This document shows, one piece after another, positions 7,950-16,154 of a stretch of 64,000 bases of DNA. A program made the translations under genes and the position numbers. The notes beneath the pieces are model-generated. The model worked only from the letters and a program-made list of their open reading frames with translations, did not search any database and was not told where the DNA came from. Origin of the DNA: Actinotalea lenta (lineage in GTDB: Bacteria > Actinomycetota > Actinomycetes > Actinomycetales > Cellulomonadaceae); the NCBI RefSeq assembly GCF_030586465.1, contig NZ_JAUQYP010000002.1, forward strand, positions 128,279 to 192,278, given 5' to 3'. How positions within the stretch are numbered: position 1 is the stretch's first letter; each line of letters begins with the position of its first letter.

Positions 7950-8807
7950 TCAGGCCTGGGACAGGGTGGCGATCTCGTCGGCGGTCAGCACGAGGTCGGC
8001 CGCACCCGCGGAGTCGCGGATGCTCTCCGGGCGGGAGGCACCCGGGATCGGGATCACGACCGGTGCGAGTGCGAGCTCCCACGCGAGCGTCACCTGGTAC
8101 ACGCTGACGTCGTGGTCGGCCGCTACCCGGGCGAACGCCTCGTGGTTGGCCGCCAGGTCGCCGGACCGGGCGATGCCGCCGAGCGGGCTCCACGGCAGGA
8201 ACGCGATGCCCCGCTGCGCGCAGTGCTCGAGCTCGCCCAGGCTGGAGCGGAACCGGGGGGAGAACTGGTTCTGCACGGAGACCAGCCGCCCGGACAGGAT
8301 CTCGTGCGCCTGGTCGATCTGATCGACGTTCGCGTTGGAGATGCCAGCGCGGACGATGACTCCCTCGTCGAGCAGCTCGACCAGGGCGCCGATCGAGTCG
8401 GCGTACGGCACCTTCGGGTCGGGCCGGTGGAACTGGTAGAGCCCGATCGCCTCGACGCCGAGGCGCTTCGCCGAGGCCTTCGCGGCCTCCTTGAGGTAGG
8501 TCGGGTCGCCGTTCTGCGTCCAGCTGCCGTCGCCCGGACGCAGGTGGCCGCCCTTGGTCGCGACGATCACCTCGGAGGTGTCGCCGTACTCGCGCAGGGC
8601 GCGCGCGATGAGCTCCTCGTTGTGCCCGACCTCGCCCGCGTCGCGGTGGTAGGCGTCCGCGGTGTCGATCAGGGTGACACCCGCGTCCAGCGCGGCGTGG
8701 ATAGTGGCGATCGAGCGAGCGGCGTCCGGCCGTCCCTCGATCGACATCGGCATGCCGCCGAGGCCGATCGCCGAGACCGTGCGGTCGCCAAGGGTGCGCT
8801 GCTGCAT
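7950..8807 (-). CDS. Aldo/keto reductase
   Basis: A 285-residue soluble NADPH-dependent aldo/keto reductase. It has the N-terminal GLGGMPMS strand, the Asp/Tyr pair in LIDTADAYHRD, Lys in VATKGG and His in LYQFHRPDP. The C-terminal cofactor loop is seen as IPIPGASRPESI. ATG 8807 is preferred over a GTG four codons upstream because GAGGA precedes the ATG and lies between the two. A candidate promoter stands at 8851-8880. First gene of a two-reductase operon opposite the LysR regulator at 8919; likely its target (inference). Confidence 0.92.
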   Translation of the reverse strand: MQQRTLGDRTVSAIGLGGMPMSIEGRPDAARSIATIHAALDAGVTLIDTADAYHRDAGEVGHNEELIARALREYGDTSEVIVATKGGHLRPGDGSWTQNGDPTYLKEAAKASAKRLGVEAIGLYQFHRPDPKVPYADSIGALVELLDEGVIVRAGISNANVDQIDQAHEILSGRLVSVQNQFSPRFRSSLGELEHCAQRGIAFLPWSPLGGIARSGDLAANHEAFARVAADHDVSVYQVTLAWELALAPVVIPIPGASRPESIRDSAGAADLVLTADEIATLSQA

Positions 8808-8850
8808 GGTGGTCCTCACGTCGGTGTTCCCCCGGTCGGGGCCGATCTCG

Positions 8851-8880
8851 ACCCTAGGGAGCGTTAATCTACAAGTCCAA
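8851..8880 (-). promoter_or_regulatory. Candidate promoter of the aldo/keto reductase operon
   Basis: On the minus strand TTGGAC (8880-8875) and TAGGGT (8856-8851) are separated by 18 bp, close to vegetative actinobacterial consensus. It lies in the short divergent gap with the LysR gene, where such regulators usually bind. Confidence 0.5.
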
Positions 8881-8918
8881 CAACTGTCTGCGATGAAATT
8901 CAGAAGCGGGGCCGATCA

Positions 8919-9893
8919 ATGGATCTGCGGCAGATGGAGTACCTCGTCGCGCTGTTCGAGGAGCGCCAGTTCACCCGGGCCGCGGCCCTGGCGGGAGTCT
9001 CGCAGTCCGGGCTGTCCGCCGCGATCCGGAGCCTCGAGGACGAGCTCGGCACGTCGCTGTTCACCCGGACCACCCGCCGGGTGGAGCCCACCGCCGCCGG
9101 CCAAGCCCTGCTGCCGCATGCCCTGGCCATGCTCGAGCAGGCGACCGCCGCGCGGGACGCGGTGGTGCGGGCGTCCCGCGAGCTGGCCGGCACGCTGCGG
9201 ATCGGCGCCGAGCAGTGCCTGGGGATCGTCGACGTCGCGGCCCTGCTCGAGCGCTTCGGGCGGCGCTTCCCGCACGTGCGGGTCGAGTTCACCCAGGCCG
9301 GGTCGCACTCGTTGGTGGCGATGGTGCGCGACGACGAGCTGGACGTCGCGCTGGTCGCCACGACCGACCACCTCGGCGGGTTGGTCCAGACCGAGCTCGG
9401 CCGTGAGCCCCTCGTCGTCCTGCTGCCGCCCGAGCACCCGCTGGCGGGCCGCCCCCGGCTGGGGTGGCACGACCTGGCCGGCGAGTCGTTCATCGACGTC
9501 CACCCGTCCTGGGCGCTGCGGCCCCTCAACGACGGGGCGTGCACCGCTGCCGGGGTGCACCGCCGCGTCGCGCTGAGCGTCAACGACGTGCACACCCTGC
9601 TCGAGCTCGTCGACCGCGGGCTGGGCGTCGCGGTGGTCCCTCATCACGTCGCGGCCAAGCCCCAGGCCGCGCGCCTGGTGCGGGTGAGCCTGCCGGACCA
9701 GGCTGCGCCGGAGTGGGTGGTGTCCGCCGTCACTGCCGCGTGGGACCGGGCCGCGTCGCCTGCCCCGTACCTGCTCGAGCTCCTCGCCGATGCGCCGGCC
9801 TGCCCGACCCCCGCCACCCACCGCAGGGAGGTGGCGGCAGAGGTGTCCCTGGCCGATCGGTGCGCGCCGGGCTCTACTGGTGGGGTTGCCTGA
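8919..9893 (+). CDS. LysR-family transcriptional regulator
   Basis: A 324-residue LysR regulator. The winged helix-turn-helix occupies residues 1-60 (EERQFTRAAALAGVSQSGLS, then AIRSLEDELGTSLFTRTTRR), followed by a periplasmic-binding-like effector domain. It is divergent from the two aldo/keto reductases with 111 bp between starts, the classic arrangement for control of the neighbour and of itself. The effector is unknown. Normal length; nothing odd. Confidence 0.94.
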   Translation: MDLRQMEYLVALFEERQFTRAAALAGVSQSGLSAAIRSLEDELGTSLFTRTTRRVEPTAAGQALLPHALAMLEQATAARDAVVRASRELAGTLRIGAEQCLGIVDVAALLERFGRRFPHVRVEFTQAGSHSLVAMVRDDELDVALVATTDHLGGLVQTELGREPLVVLLPPEHPLAGRPRLGWHDLAGESFIDVHPSWALRPLNDGACTAAGVHRRVALSVNDVHTLLELVDRGLGVAVVPHHVAAKPQAARLVRVSLPDQAAPEWVVSAVTAAWDRAASPAPYLLELLADAPACPTPATHRREVAAEVSLADRCAPGSTGGVA

Positions 9894-9945
9894 CGTGAGG
9901 TCCCGATCCACCCGTCGACCAGAACCCCAAGGAGACAGCACCCCG

Positions 9946-10986
9946 ATGCGTGCCACAGTGATGTACGGCGCGGGCGACGTCCGCGTCGAGACCCTGCCCG
10001 ACCCGGTGATCGTCGAGCCGACCGACGCGATCGTGCGCTCGGTGCGCGCCTGCATCTGCGGGTCGGACCTGCACCCGTACCACTCGCTGCCGCCCTTCCC
10101 GGCCGGCGCCCCGATGGGCCACGAGCTCATCGGCGTGGTCGAGGAGGTCGGCACGGACGTGACGACCGTCGCCGCGGGCGACTTCGTCGTCGTCCCGTTC
10201 GCGTTCTCGGACAACACCTGCCCGTACTGCCGGGAGGGTTTCCACACCGCCTGCCTGCACGGCGGGTTCTTCGGGCCCGGCATCGGTGGGCTCCAGGCGG
10301 AGCTCGCCCGGGTGCCGCAGGCCGACGGGACGCTCGTGAAGGTTCCCGACCTCGGTGACGCCGACGACGCGACGCTCGCCTCGCTGCTGGCCTTGTCCGA
10401 CGTCTACCTCACCGGCTACCACGCGGCGCACATGGCCGACGTGCAGCCCGGCCAGATCGTCACGGTCATCGGCGACGGTGCTGTGGGTCTGTCCGCGGTG
10501 CTCGCCGCCAAGCGGAGGGGCGCCGAGCAGATCATCCTCATGGGTCGCCACGAGTCCCGGACCGACCTGGGCCGCGAGTGGGGTGCGACCGACGTCGTCG
10601 CCGAGCGCGGGGACGAGGGCGTGGCCAAGGTCGTCGAGCTCACCGGTGGGCTGGGCGCGCACGCGGTGCTCGAGGCCGTCGGGCACATGCCGGCCTACCA
10701 GCAGGCCTACGGCGTGGTGCGCCCCGGGGGGATCATCTCCCGCGTCGGCGTGCCGCAGTACGAGGAGGCGCCGGTGGGCTTCGGCTCGCTGTTCGCCAAG
10801 AACGCGCGCCTGGCCGGCGGTCCCGCGCCCGTGCGCGCCTACCTCGAGGAGGCCGTGGCCCAGGTCGTGGCAGGCGAGCTCGCCCCGGGCAAGGTCTTCG
10901 ACCGCACGATCGGCATCGAGGACGTCCCGGACGGGTACCGCGCGATGGACGACCGTGAGGCGCTCAAGGTCATGATCGCGTTCTGA
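9946..10986 (+). CDS. Zinc-dependent alcohol dehydrogenase (MDR family)
   Basis: A 346-residue medium-chain dehydrogenase that oxidises an alcohol with NAD(P). Catalytic zinc ligands are visible in ACICGSDLHPY (Cys) and MGHELIGVVEEVG (His-Glu). The nucleotide-binding motif is VIGDGAVGL. The structural zinc lobe is reduced: CPYCREGFHTAC shows three cysteines where the classical enzyme has four. A longer frame exists upstream, but AAGGAG precedes this ATG. A hairpin follows the stop, so it may be transcribed apart from the hydrolase and lut genes. Substrate not predictable. Confidence 0.92.
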   Translation: MRATVMYGAGDVRVETLPDPVIVEPTDAIVRSVRACICGSDLHPYHSLPPFPAGAPMGHELIGVVEEVGTDVTTVAAGDFVVVPFAFSDNTCPYCREGFHTACLHGGFFGPGIGGLQAELARVPQADGTLVKVPDLGDADDATLASLLALSDVYLTGYHAAHMADVQPGQIVTVIGDGAVGLSAVLAAKRRGAEQIILMGRHESRTDLGREWGATDVVAERGDEGVAKVVELTGGLGAHAVLEAVGHMPAYQQAYGVVRPGGIISRVGVPQYEEAPVGFGSLFAKNARLAGGPAPVRAYLEEAVAQVVAGELAPGKVFDRTIGIEDVPDGYRAMDDREALKVMIAF

Positions 10987-10990
10987 CATC

Positions 10991-11026
10991 CTGGGCCCCT
11001 GCCGTCCCTGCGCGGGAGGGCCCCAG
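10991..11026 (+). terminator. Hairpin terminator after the alcohol dehydrogenase
   Basis: CTGGGCCCCT (10991-11000) pairs with AGGGCCCCAG (11017-11026) with one mismatch, and an inner GTCCC/GGGA pairing extends the stem. It starts 4 nt after the dehydrogenase stop. Confidence 0.6.
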
Positions 11027-11067
11027 CCGACCCGCGGACGGCCCGTGGCCGGCGCGAAGGAGGACCG

Positions 11068-12033
11068 ATGCCCCTCGAGCCCACGCTCGCCGCCCGCCTG
11101 CCCCTGCTCGATGACCTCACGACCTGGGATCCGCAGGACCCGAAGGACGTGGCGCGGATCCGCCAGTGGGAGCGCGACACCGAGCCCTACGAAGGGCCCG
11201 ACGTCCCCACGCGCGACGTGCAGCTCACGGCCGGCGCATCGCACTTCCGCGTGCGGGTCTACGGCGCCGGGGCGGGCACCGACCCGTGCCTGGTCTGGGT
11301 GCACGGCGGGGCCTTCGCGTTCGGGGACCTCGAGATGAACGAGGCGGACCTGGTGTCCCGTGAGCTCGTCGCGCGGACCGGCGGCGTCGTCGTGTCCGTG
11401 GACTACTCGCTCGTCCCGCACGTGACCTACCCGGTCCCGCACCGGCAGGTCGCCGCCGCGGTCCGCTGGGCGGTCGAGCACGCCGCCGAGCTCGGGGTGG
11501 ACCCGCGGCGGGTGTCGCTCGGTGGAGCGAGTGCGGGTGGTGCGCTGAGCCTGGCGGCTGCGCGCGAGCTGCATGCTGCCGGTGGTGTCGAGCCCGCCTG
11601 CCTGGTCCTGGCCTACCCGGTCGCCCACCACCGCTGGCGCACGGACCCCGAGCAGGAGCGCCTGATGACCGGGCTGCCGCCCCTGGTGCGGTTCCCGCCC
11701 GAGGCGATCGCCGGAATCAATGACGACTACGTCGCGTCGCACGACGACCCGCGGTGGGCGTTCGTAGACCTCGACCCCGACGGTCCTGTGGCCGCGGTCA
11801 CGGGCCTGCCGCCGGCCCTGGTCCTGGTGTGCGAGTACGACGACCTGCGAACCAGCGCCGAGCTCCTGGTCGAGCAGGCGGCCGACGCCGGGTGGCCGGT
11901 CGAGCGCCGGCTCTGCGCCGGGATGCTGCACGGCCACCTCAACAGGACGCCGGTGCTCGACGAGGTCGCGGCGAGCCTGGACGCCATCGCCCGGGTGGTC
12001 CGCGAGGGCACGATCGACTCGCGTCGGGTCTGA
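11068..12033 (+). CDS. Alpha/beta-hydrolase, hormone-sensitive-lipase family esterase
   Basis: A 321-residue carboxylesterase-like hydrolase. The oxyanion-hole motif HGGAFAFGD and nucleophile elbow GGASAGGA (Ser) identify the HSL (family IV) group. The remaining triad residues should be Asp in CEYDDLRT and His in GMLHGHLN. It has no signal peptide, so it is cytoplasmic. A strong GAAGGAGG site sets the ATG. Its stop is 13 nt from lutA, so it probably belongs to the lactate-oxidation operon and might release a hydroxy acid from an ester (inference). Confidence 0.9.
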   Translation: MPLEPTLAARLPLLDDLTTWDPQDPKDVARIRQWERDTEPYEGPDVPTRDVQLTAGASHFRVRVYGAGAGTDPCLVWVHGGAFAFGDLEMNEADLVSRELVARTGGVVVSVDYSLVPHVTYPVPHRQVAAAVRWAVEHAAELGVDPRRVSLGGASAGGALSLAAARELHAAGGVEPACLVLAYPVAHHRWRTDPEQERLMTGLPPLVRFPPEAIAGINDDYVASHDDPRWAFVDLDPDGPVAAVTGLPPALVLVCEYDDLRTSAELLVEQAADAGWPVERRLCAGMLHGHLNRTPVLDEVAASLDAIARVVREGTIDSRRV

Positions 12034-12046
12034 GCCGGAGAGCGGC

Positions 12047-12817
12047 ATGCGGATCGCGGTCTTCGCCACGTGCCTGGTCGGCACGGTCGCCCCGCGCGCG
12101 GCCACGGCGACCGTGCGGCTGCTCGAGCGGCTCGGCCACACCGTCGACATGCCCGCCGACCAGGCGTGCTGCGGCCAGATGCACGTCAACACCGGCTACG
12201 GGCCGGAGGCGATGGGCGTGATCCGCAACCACGTCCGCACGTTCGCCCCGGTCCTGGACGGGCGGTGGGACGCGATCGTGGCACCGTCCGGGTCCTGCGT
12301 GGGCTCGATCCGCCACCAGCAGGCGGACGTGGCACGCCGCAACGGTGACGACCGGCTCGCCCGCACCGCCGAGCAGGTGTCCGCGCGCACGTACGAGCTG
12401 TCCGAGCTGCTGGTCGACGTGCTCGGGGTCACCGATGTGGGCGCCTGGTTCCCGCACACCGTGACCTACCACCCGACCTGCCACTCGCTGCGGGTGCTGC
12501 GCGTGGGGGACCGGCCCCGGCAGCTGCTCGAGGCCGTGGAGGGGATCGAGCTGCGCGAGCTCGGTGAAGCCGAGCAGTGCTGCGGGTTCGGGGGGACCTT
12601 CTCGCTGAAGAACTCCGAGACGTCGGCAGCGATGGTGACGGACAAGGCCGACGAGGTGGTCGCGACGGGGGCCGAGGTGGTGGCCGCTGGGGACTGGTCC
12701 TGCCTGCTGAACATCTCCGGCGCGCTGGACCGGCGCCGTACCGGGGTCCGGGCCGCGCACCTCGCGGAGATCCTGGCGTCGACGCGCGACGAGCCGTGGC
12801 AGGGGGCTGACCTGTGA
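12047..12817 (+). CDS. lutA: L-lactate oxidation complex subunit LutA
   Basis: A 256-residue (Fe-S)-binding oxidoreductase subunit with two CCG domains: ADQACCGQMHVNTGY near residue 45 and AEQCCGFGGTFSLKN near residue 180. LutA works with LutB and LutC to oxidise L-lactate to pyruvate in the cytoplasm. Length matches the family. Its stop overlaps the GTG of lutB (GTGA), so the two are translationally coupled. Confidence 0.93.
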   Translation: MRIAVFATCLVGTVAPRAATATVRLLERLGHTVDMPADQACCGQMHVNTGYGPEAMGVIRNHVRTFAPVLDGRWDAIVAPSGSCVGSIRHQQADVARRNGDDRLARTAEQVSARTYELSELLVDVLGVTDVGAWFPHTVTYHPTCHSLRVLRVGDRPRQLLEAVEGIELRELGEAEQCCGFGGTFSLKNSETSAAMVTDKADEVVATGAEVVAAGDWSCLLNISGALDRRRTGVRAAHLAEILASTRDEPWQGADL

Positions 12818-14316
12818 GCACGTTCCTGGGGATGCCCACCGTGCGCCCGCAGCCGTCCCGGCCGCCGCGGGACCCGCTGCGCTGGGGGGCGTCCTTCCCG
12901 CACGCCGCGCACGAGACGTTGGCTGACGGTCAGCTGCGCGCGAACCTGCGCACCGCCACCCGGACGATCCGCGACAAGCGGCGCCGGGTGACAGCCGAGC
13001 TGGACGACTGGGAGCAGCTGCGCGACGCGGGCGCGGCGATCAAGGCGTCGGCGATGGCACGGCTCCCGGACCTGCTGACCCAGCTCGAGGAGTCCGTCAC
13101 GGCGCGCGGCGGCGTGGTGCACTGGGCGCGCGACGCCGCCGAGGCGAACGAGGTCGTCACGGGCATCGTGCGCGAGGCCGGGGCGCGCGAGGTCGTCAAG
13201 GTCAAGTCGATGGCCACCCAGGAGATCGGCCTCAACGAGGCGCTCGCCGAGGCGGGGATCGACGCCATCGAGACCGACCTGGCCGAGCGCATCGTGCAGC
13301 TCGCCGGCGACCAGCCGAGCCACATCCTGGTGCCCGCGATCCACCGCAACCGGGAGGAGATTCGGGAGATCTTCACCCATCGGATGGGCGACGCGCCGGA
13401 GGGGCTGTCCTCGGAACCACGCGAGCTCGCAATGGCCGCGCGGGCGCACCTGCGGGCCCGGTTCCTGCGTGCCGAGGTCGCGATCAGCGGCGCGAACATG
13501 GCGATCGCCGAGACCGGCACGGTCGCCGTCGTGGAGTCCGAGGGCAACGGCCGGATGTGCCTGACGCTGCCGCGCCTGCTGGTCACCGTGATGGGCATCG
13601 AGAAGGTGCTGCCCACGGCCCGCGACCTCGAGGTGTTCCTGCAGCTGCTGCCGCGGTCCTCGACGGGCGAGCGCATGAACCCTTACACGTCGATGTGGAC
13701 CGGGGTCACGCCGGGTGACGGCCCCCAGGAGTTCCACCTGGTGCTGCTGGACAACGGCCGCACGCGGGCGTTGGCCGACGAGCTCGGCCGCCAGGCGCTG
13801 CACTGCATCCGGTGCTCGGCGTGCCTGAACGTGTGTCCCGTGTACGAGCACACCGGCGGGCACGCGTACGGGTCGGTGTACCCGGGGCCGATCGGCGCGA
13901 TCCTCACCCCGCAGCTGCTCGGGGTGGGCGAACCGGGTGGCCCGGCAGGCGCGCACGACCCGACCGGGTCCCTGCCGTTCGCCTCGACGCTGTGCGGCGC
14001 ATGCTTCGACGCCTGCCCGGTGAAGATCGACATCCCGGCGGCGCTGGTGCACCTGCGGGAGCGCTCGCTGCACCCGCCGGGCCCGCACGCGCCGTCGGCG
14101 ACGGACGTCTCGATGCGGGTGGCCGCCCGGGTGCTGTCCTCGGGGCGCGCGCTGCGCTGGGCGGGGCGTGCCGTCGCCCTGGTGGGTCGGCTGACCGGCG
14201 GCCGGGCGATCCGGTGGCTGCCGTGGCCGGGTTCGTTGTGGACCCGGGTGCGCGACGCTCCGGTGCTGCCGGTGCGGTCCCTGGCGGCCTGGTGGGCAAG
14301 GAGGTCACTGCGATGA
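12814..14316 (+). CDS. lutB: L-lactate oxidation iron-sulfur protein LutB
   Basis: A 500-residue protein with an N-terminal LUD domain and a C-terminal ferredoxin-like region that binds two iron-sulfur clusters: CIRCSACLNVCPVYE near residue 330 and CGACFDACPVKIDIP near 395. The family signature VYPGPIGAILTP lies between them. It probably carries electrons within the LutABC complex. It begins with GTG overlapping lutA and ends overlapping the ATG of lutC (ATGA). Normal length with all cluster cysteines present. Confidence 0.94.
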   Translation: MSTFLGMPTVRPQPSRPPRDPLRWGASFPHAAHETLADGQLRANLRTATRTIRDKRRRVTAELDDWEQLRDAGAAIKASAMARLPDLLTQLEESVTARGGVVHWARDAAEANEVVTGIVREAGAREVVKVKSMATQEIGLNEALAEAGIDAIETDLAERIVQLAGDQPSHILVPAIHRNREEIREIFTHRMGDAPEGLSSEPRELAMAARAHLRARFLRAEVAISGANMAIAETGTVAVVESEGNGRMCLTLPRLLVTVMGIEKVLPTARDLEVFLQLLPRSSTGERMNPYTSMWTGVTPGDGPQEFHLVLLDNGRTRALADELGRQALHCIRCSACLNVCPVYEHTGGHAYGSVYPGPIGAILTPQLLGVGEPGGPAGAHDPTGSLPFASTLCGACFDACPVKIDIPAALVHLRERSLHPPGPHAPSATDVSMRVAARVLSSGRALRWAGRAVALVGRLTGGRAIRWLPWPGSLWTRVRDAPVLPVRSLAAWWARRSLR

Positions 14317-14942
14317 CGGCACCGTCCACCGCGCGAGCGGAGATGCTCGGCCGGATCCGCCGCGCACTCGGGCAGAGCCGGTCCGTCGAGGTGGAGCGGC
14401 ACTACCACCGCACGGGCGCACTGGTGGCGGGTTCCGGGGAGGTCCTCGACCTGCTCGCCGAGCGGCTCGAGGACTACCGGGCCACGGTGGTCCGCACGGA
14501 CGCGTCGGCGGTGCCGCGCGTGGTGGCCGACCTGCTCGACGTGCCGAGCGTGGCGGTGCCGGACGGTGTACCGGCGCCATGGCTGGCCGAGCTGACCGCC
14601 GAGGTCCGTCGGGACGAGCCGGCGCTGACGCACGCGGAGCTCGACGACACGGCTGCGGTGCTGACCACCTGCCGGGTGGCGATCGCCGAGACCGGGACCG
14701 TGGTGCTCGACGGTGGCCCGGGGCAGGGGCGCCGTGCGCTGACGCTGCTGCCGGATCGGCACGTGGTGGTGGTCGAGGCGGACCAGGTCGTGCACAGCGT
14801 GCCGGATGCCATCGCGAGGCTGGACGTCACGAGGCCGCTGACCTGGATCTCCGGGCCGAGCGCGACGAGCGACGTCGAGCTGGTCCGGGTCGAGGGTGTG
14901 CACGGTCCTCGGGACCTGAGAGTGGTCCTCGTCGACGGCTGA
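14313..14942 (+). CDS. lutC: L-lactate oxidation protein LutC (LUD domain)
   Basis: A 209-residue LUD-domain protein and third subunit of the Lut system. The signature IAETGTVVLDGGPGQGRR, followed by the strand TLLPDRHVVVVEADQVV, is typical. The long open frame upstream is out of register with lutB; ATG 14313 overlaps the lutB stop (ATGA) and has GGAGG nearby. Last gene of the operon; it faces the MogA-MoaC gene. Confidence 0.92.
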   Translation: MTAPSTARAEMLGRIRRALGQSRSVEVERHYHRTGALVAGSGEVLDLLAERLEDYRATVVRTDASAVPRVVADLLDVPSVAVPDGVPAPWLAELTAEVRRDEPALTHAELDDTAAVLTTCRVAIAETGTVVLDGGPGQGRRALTLLPDRHVVVVEADQVVHSVPDAIARLDVTRPLTWISGPSATSDVELVRVEGVHGPRDLRVVLVDG

Positions 14943-14986
14943 CGTTCGGCGCGCGGGTCCTCGGGCGTCCCGCGTCGGAGCCGCCG

Positions 14987-16048
14987 TCAGGCGGGAGCGT
15001 CCTCGGCCCGCCAGGTGCCCGACCGGCCCCCCGACTTGGCCACCACCCGCACGTCGGTCAGGGTGGCCCCGCGGTGCACGGCCTTGACCATGTCGATCAG
15101 GGCCAGGCCCGCGGCCGTGACGCTCGTGAGCGCCTCCATCTCGACCCCGGTGCGGTCGGCGGTCCGCACGGTCGCGGTGATCCCGACGGAGTCGGTACCG
15201 ACCTCGAGGTCCACCACGACGCCGTGCACGGCGACCGGGTGGCACAGCGGCACGAGGTCGGGGGTGCGCTTGGCGGCAGCGATGCCGGCGATCCTCGCCA
15301 CACCGAGGGCGTCGCCCTTGGGCAGCGCCCCGTCGGCGAGCAGCCGGATCACGTCGGGGGTCACGACGACGCGCCCGCTCGCCGTGGCGGTCCGCACGGT
15401 GACCTCCTTGTCCGCGACGTCCACCATGCGCGCGGCGCCGTGCTCGTCGACGTGCGTGAGGCGCGCACCGGTCGGGCGCGCCTCGTCCGCGGTCCCGGGG
15501 TGCGGGGCGTGGTGGCCGGCGTGCGCAGCGGCTGGGGTCTCGGCGGTGTCGGCGCGGTGGCCGCTGTGGTCCCCTCCGGTGTGGTCGCCTCCGGCCACCT
15601 GGTCGAGCAGGTGGCCGAGCAGCGGCACGACCACCTCGAGCCCGTCCCGGACCCCTCCGGTGCTGCCGGGCAGGTTCACCACGACCGCGCCTTCGGGCGT
15701 GACGCCGGCCAGTCCGCGGGACAGCACCGCCGTCGCGGGGCCGCCGGACCGTCGGATGGCCTCGGCCAGGCCGGGCAGCTCCCGGGCGAGGAGCGCGCGG
15801 GTGCCCTCCGGTGTGCGGTCCCGGGGCCCGACACCGGTGCCGCCGCTGGTGAGCACGACGCGGGCGCCGCGTGCGACGGCCGCGCTGATGGCCCCGCGGA
15901 CGTTCTCGGCGCCGTCGGCCACGACCACCGCGTCGGGGGTGGAGAACCCGGCGTCGCGGAGCGCACGGACGGCGAACGGACCGGAACGGTCCTCGGCAAG
16001 CCCCTGGGCGCAACGGTCCGAGGCGACGATCACGGCAGCATCCGGCAC
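14987..16048 (-). CDS. Bifunctional molybdenum cofactor protein MogA-MoaC
   Basis: A 353-residue fusion for molybdopterin synthesis in the cytoplasm. Residues 1-155 form a MogA/MoaB domain (IVASDRCAQG, LTSGGTGVGPRDRTPEGT), which adenylates molybdopterin. A His-rich linker of about 40 residues (GGDHTGGDHSGHRAD and more) follows. Residues about 195-353 form MoaC (LVPLCHPVAVHGV, TGVEMEALTSVTAAGLALID), which helps make cyclic pyranopterin monophosphate. The start is uncertain: GTG 16048 is chosen because the -10-like TACCGT lies 6 nt before it, giving a leaderless transcript; GTG 16054 or 16105 would add a few residues. No other molybdenum genes are in the window. Confidence 0.9.
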   Translation of the reverse strand: MPDAAVIVASDRCAQGLAEDRSGPFAVRALRDAGFSTPDAVVVADGAENVRGAISAAVARGARVVLTSGGTGVGPRDRTPEGTRALLARELPGLAEAIRRSGGPATAVLSRGLAGVTPEGAVVVNLPGSTGGVRDGLEVVVPLLGHLLDQVAGGDHTGGDHSGHRADTAETPAAAHAGHHAPHPGTADEARPTGARLTHVDEHGAARMVDVADKEVTVRTATASGRVVVTPDVIRLLADGALPKGDALGVARIAGIAAAKRTPDLVPLCHPVAVHGVVVDLEVGTDSVGITATVRTADRTGVEMEALTSVTAAGLALIDMVKAVHRGATLTDVRVVAKSGGRSGTWRAEDAPA

Positions 16049-16154
16049 GCCCACACGGTAGCGCCCCGGGACGACGGAGCCGCGCGGGTGAATCTGGGAC
16101 GCCACCGCCGACTCGTCGGGCGTCAGACCGGGACCTTCGACCCAGAGGCGGATA

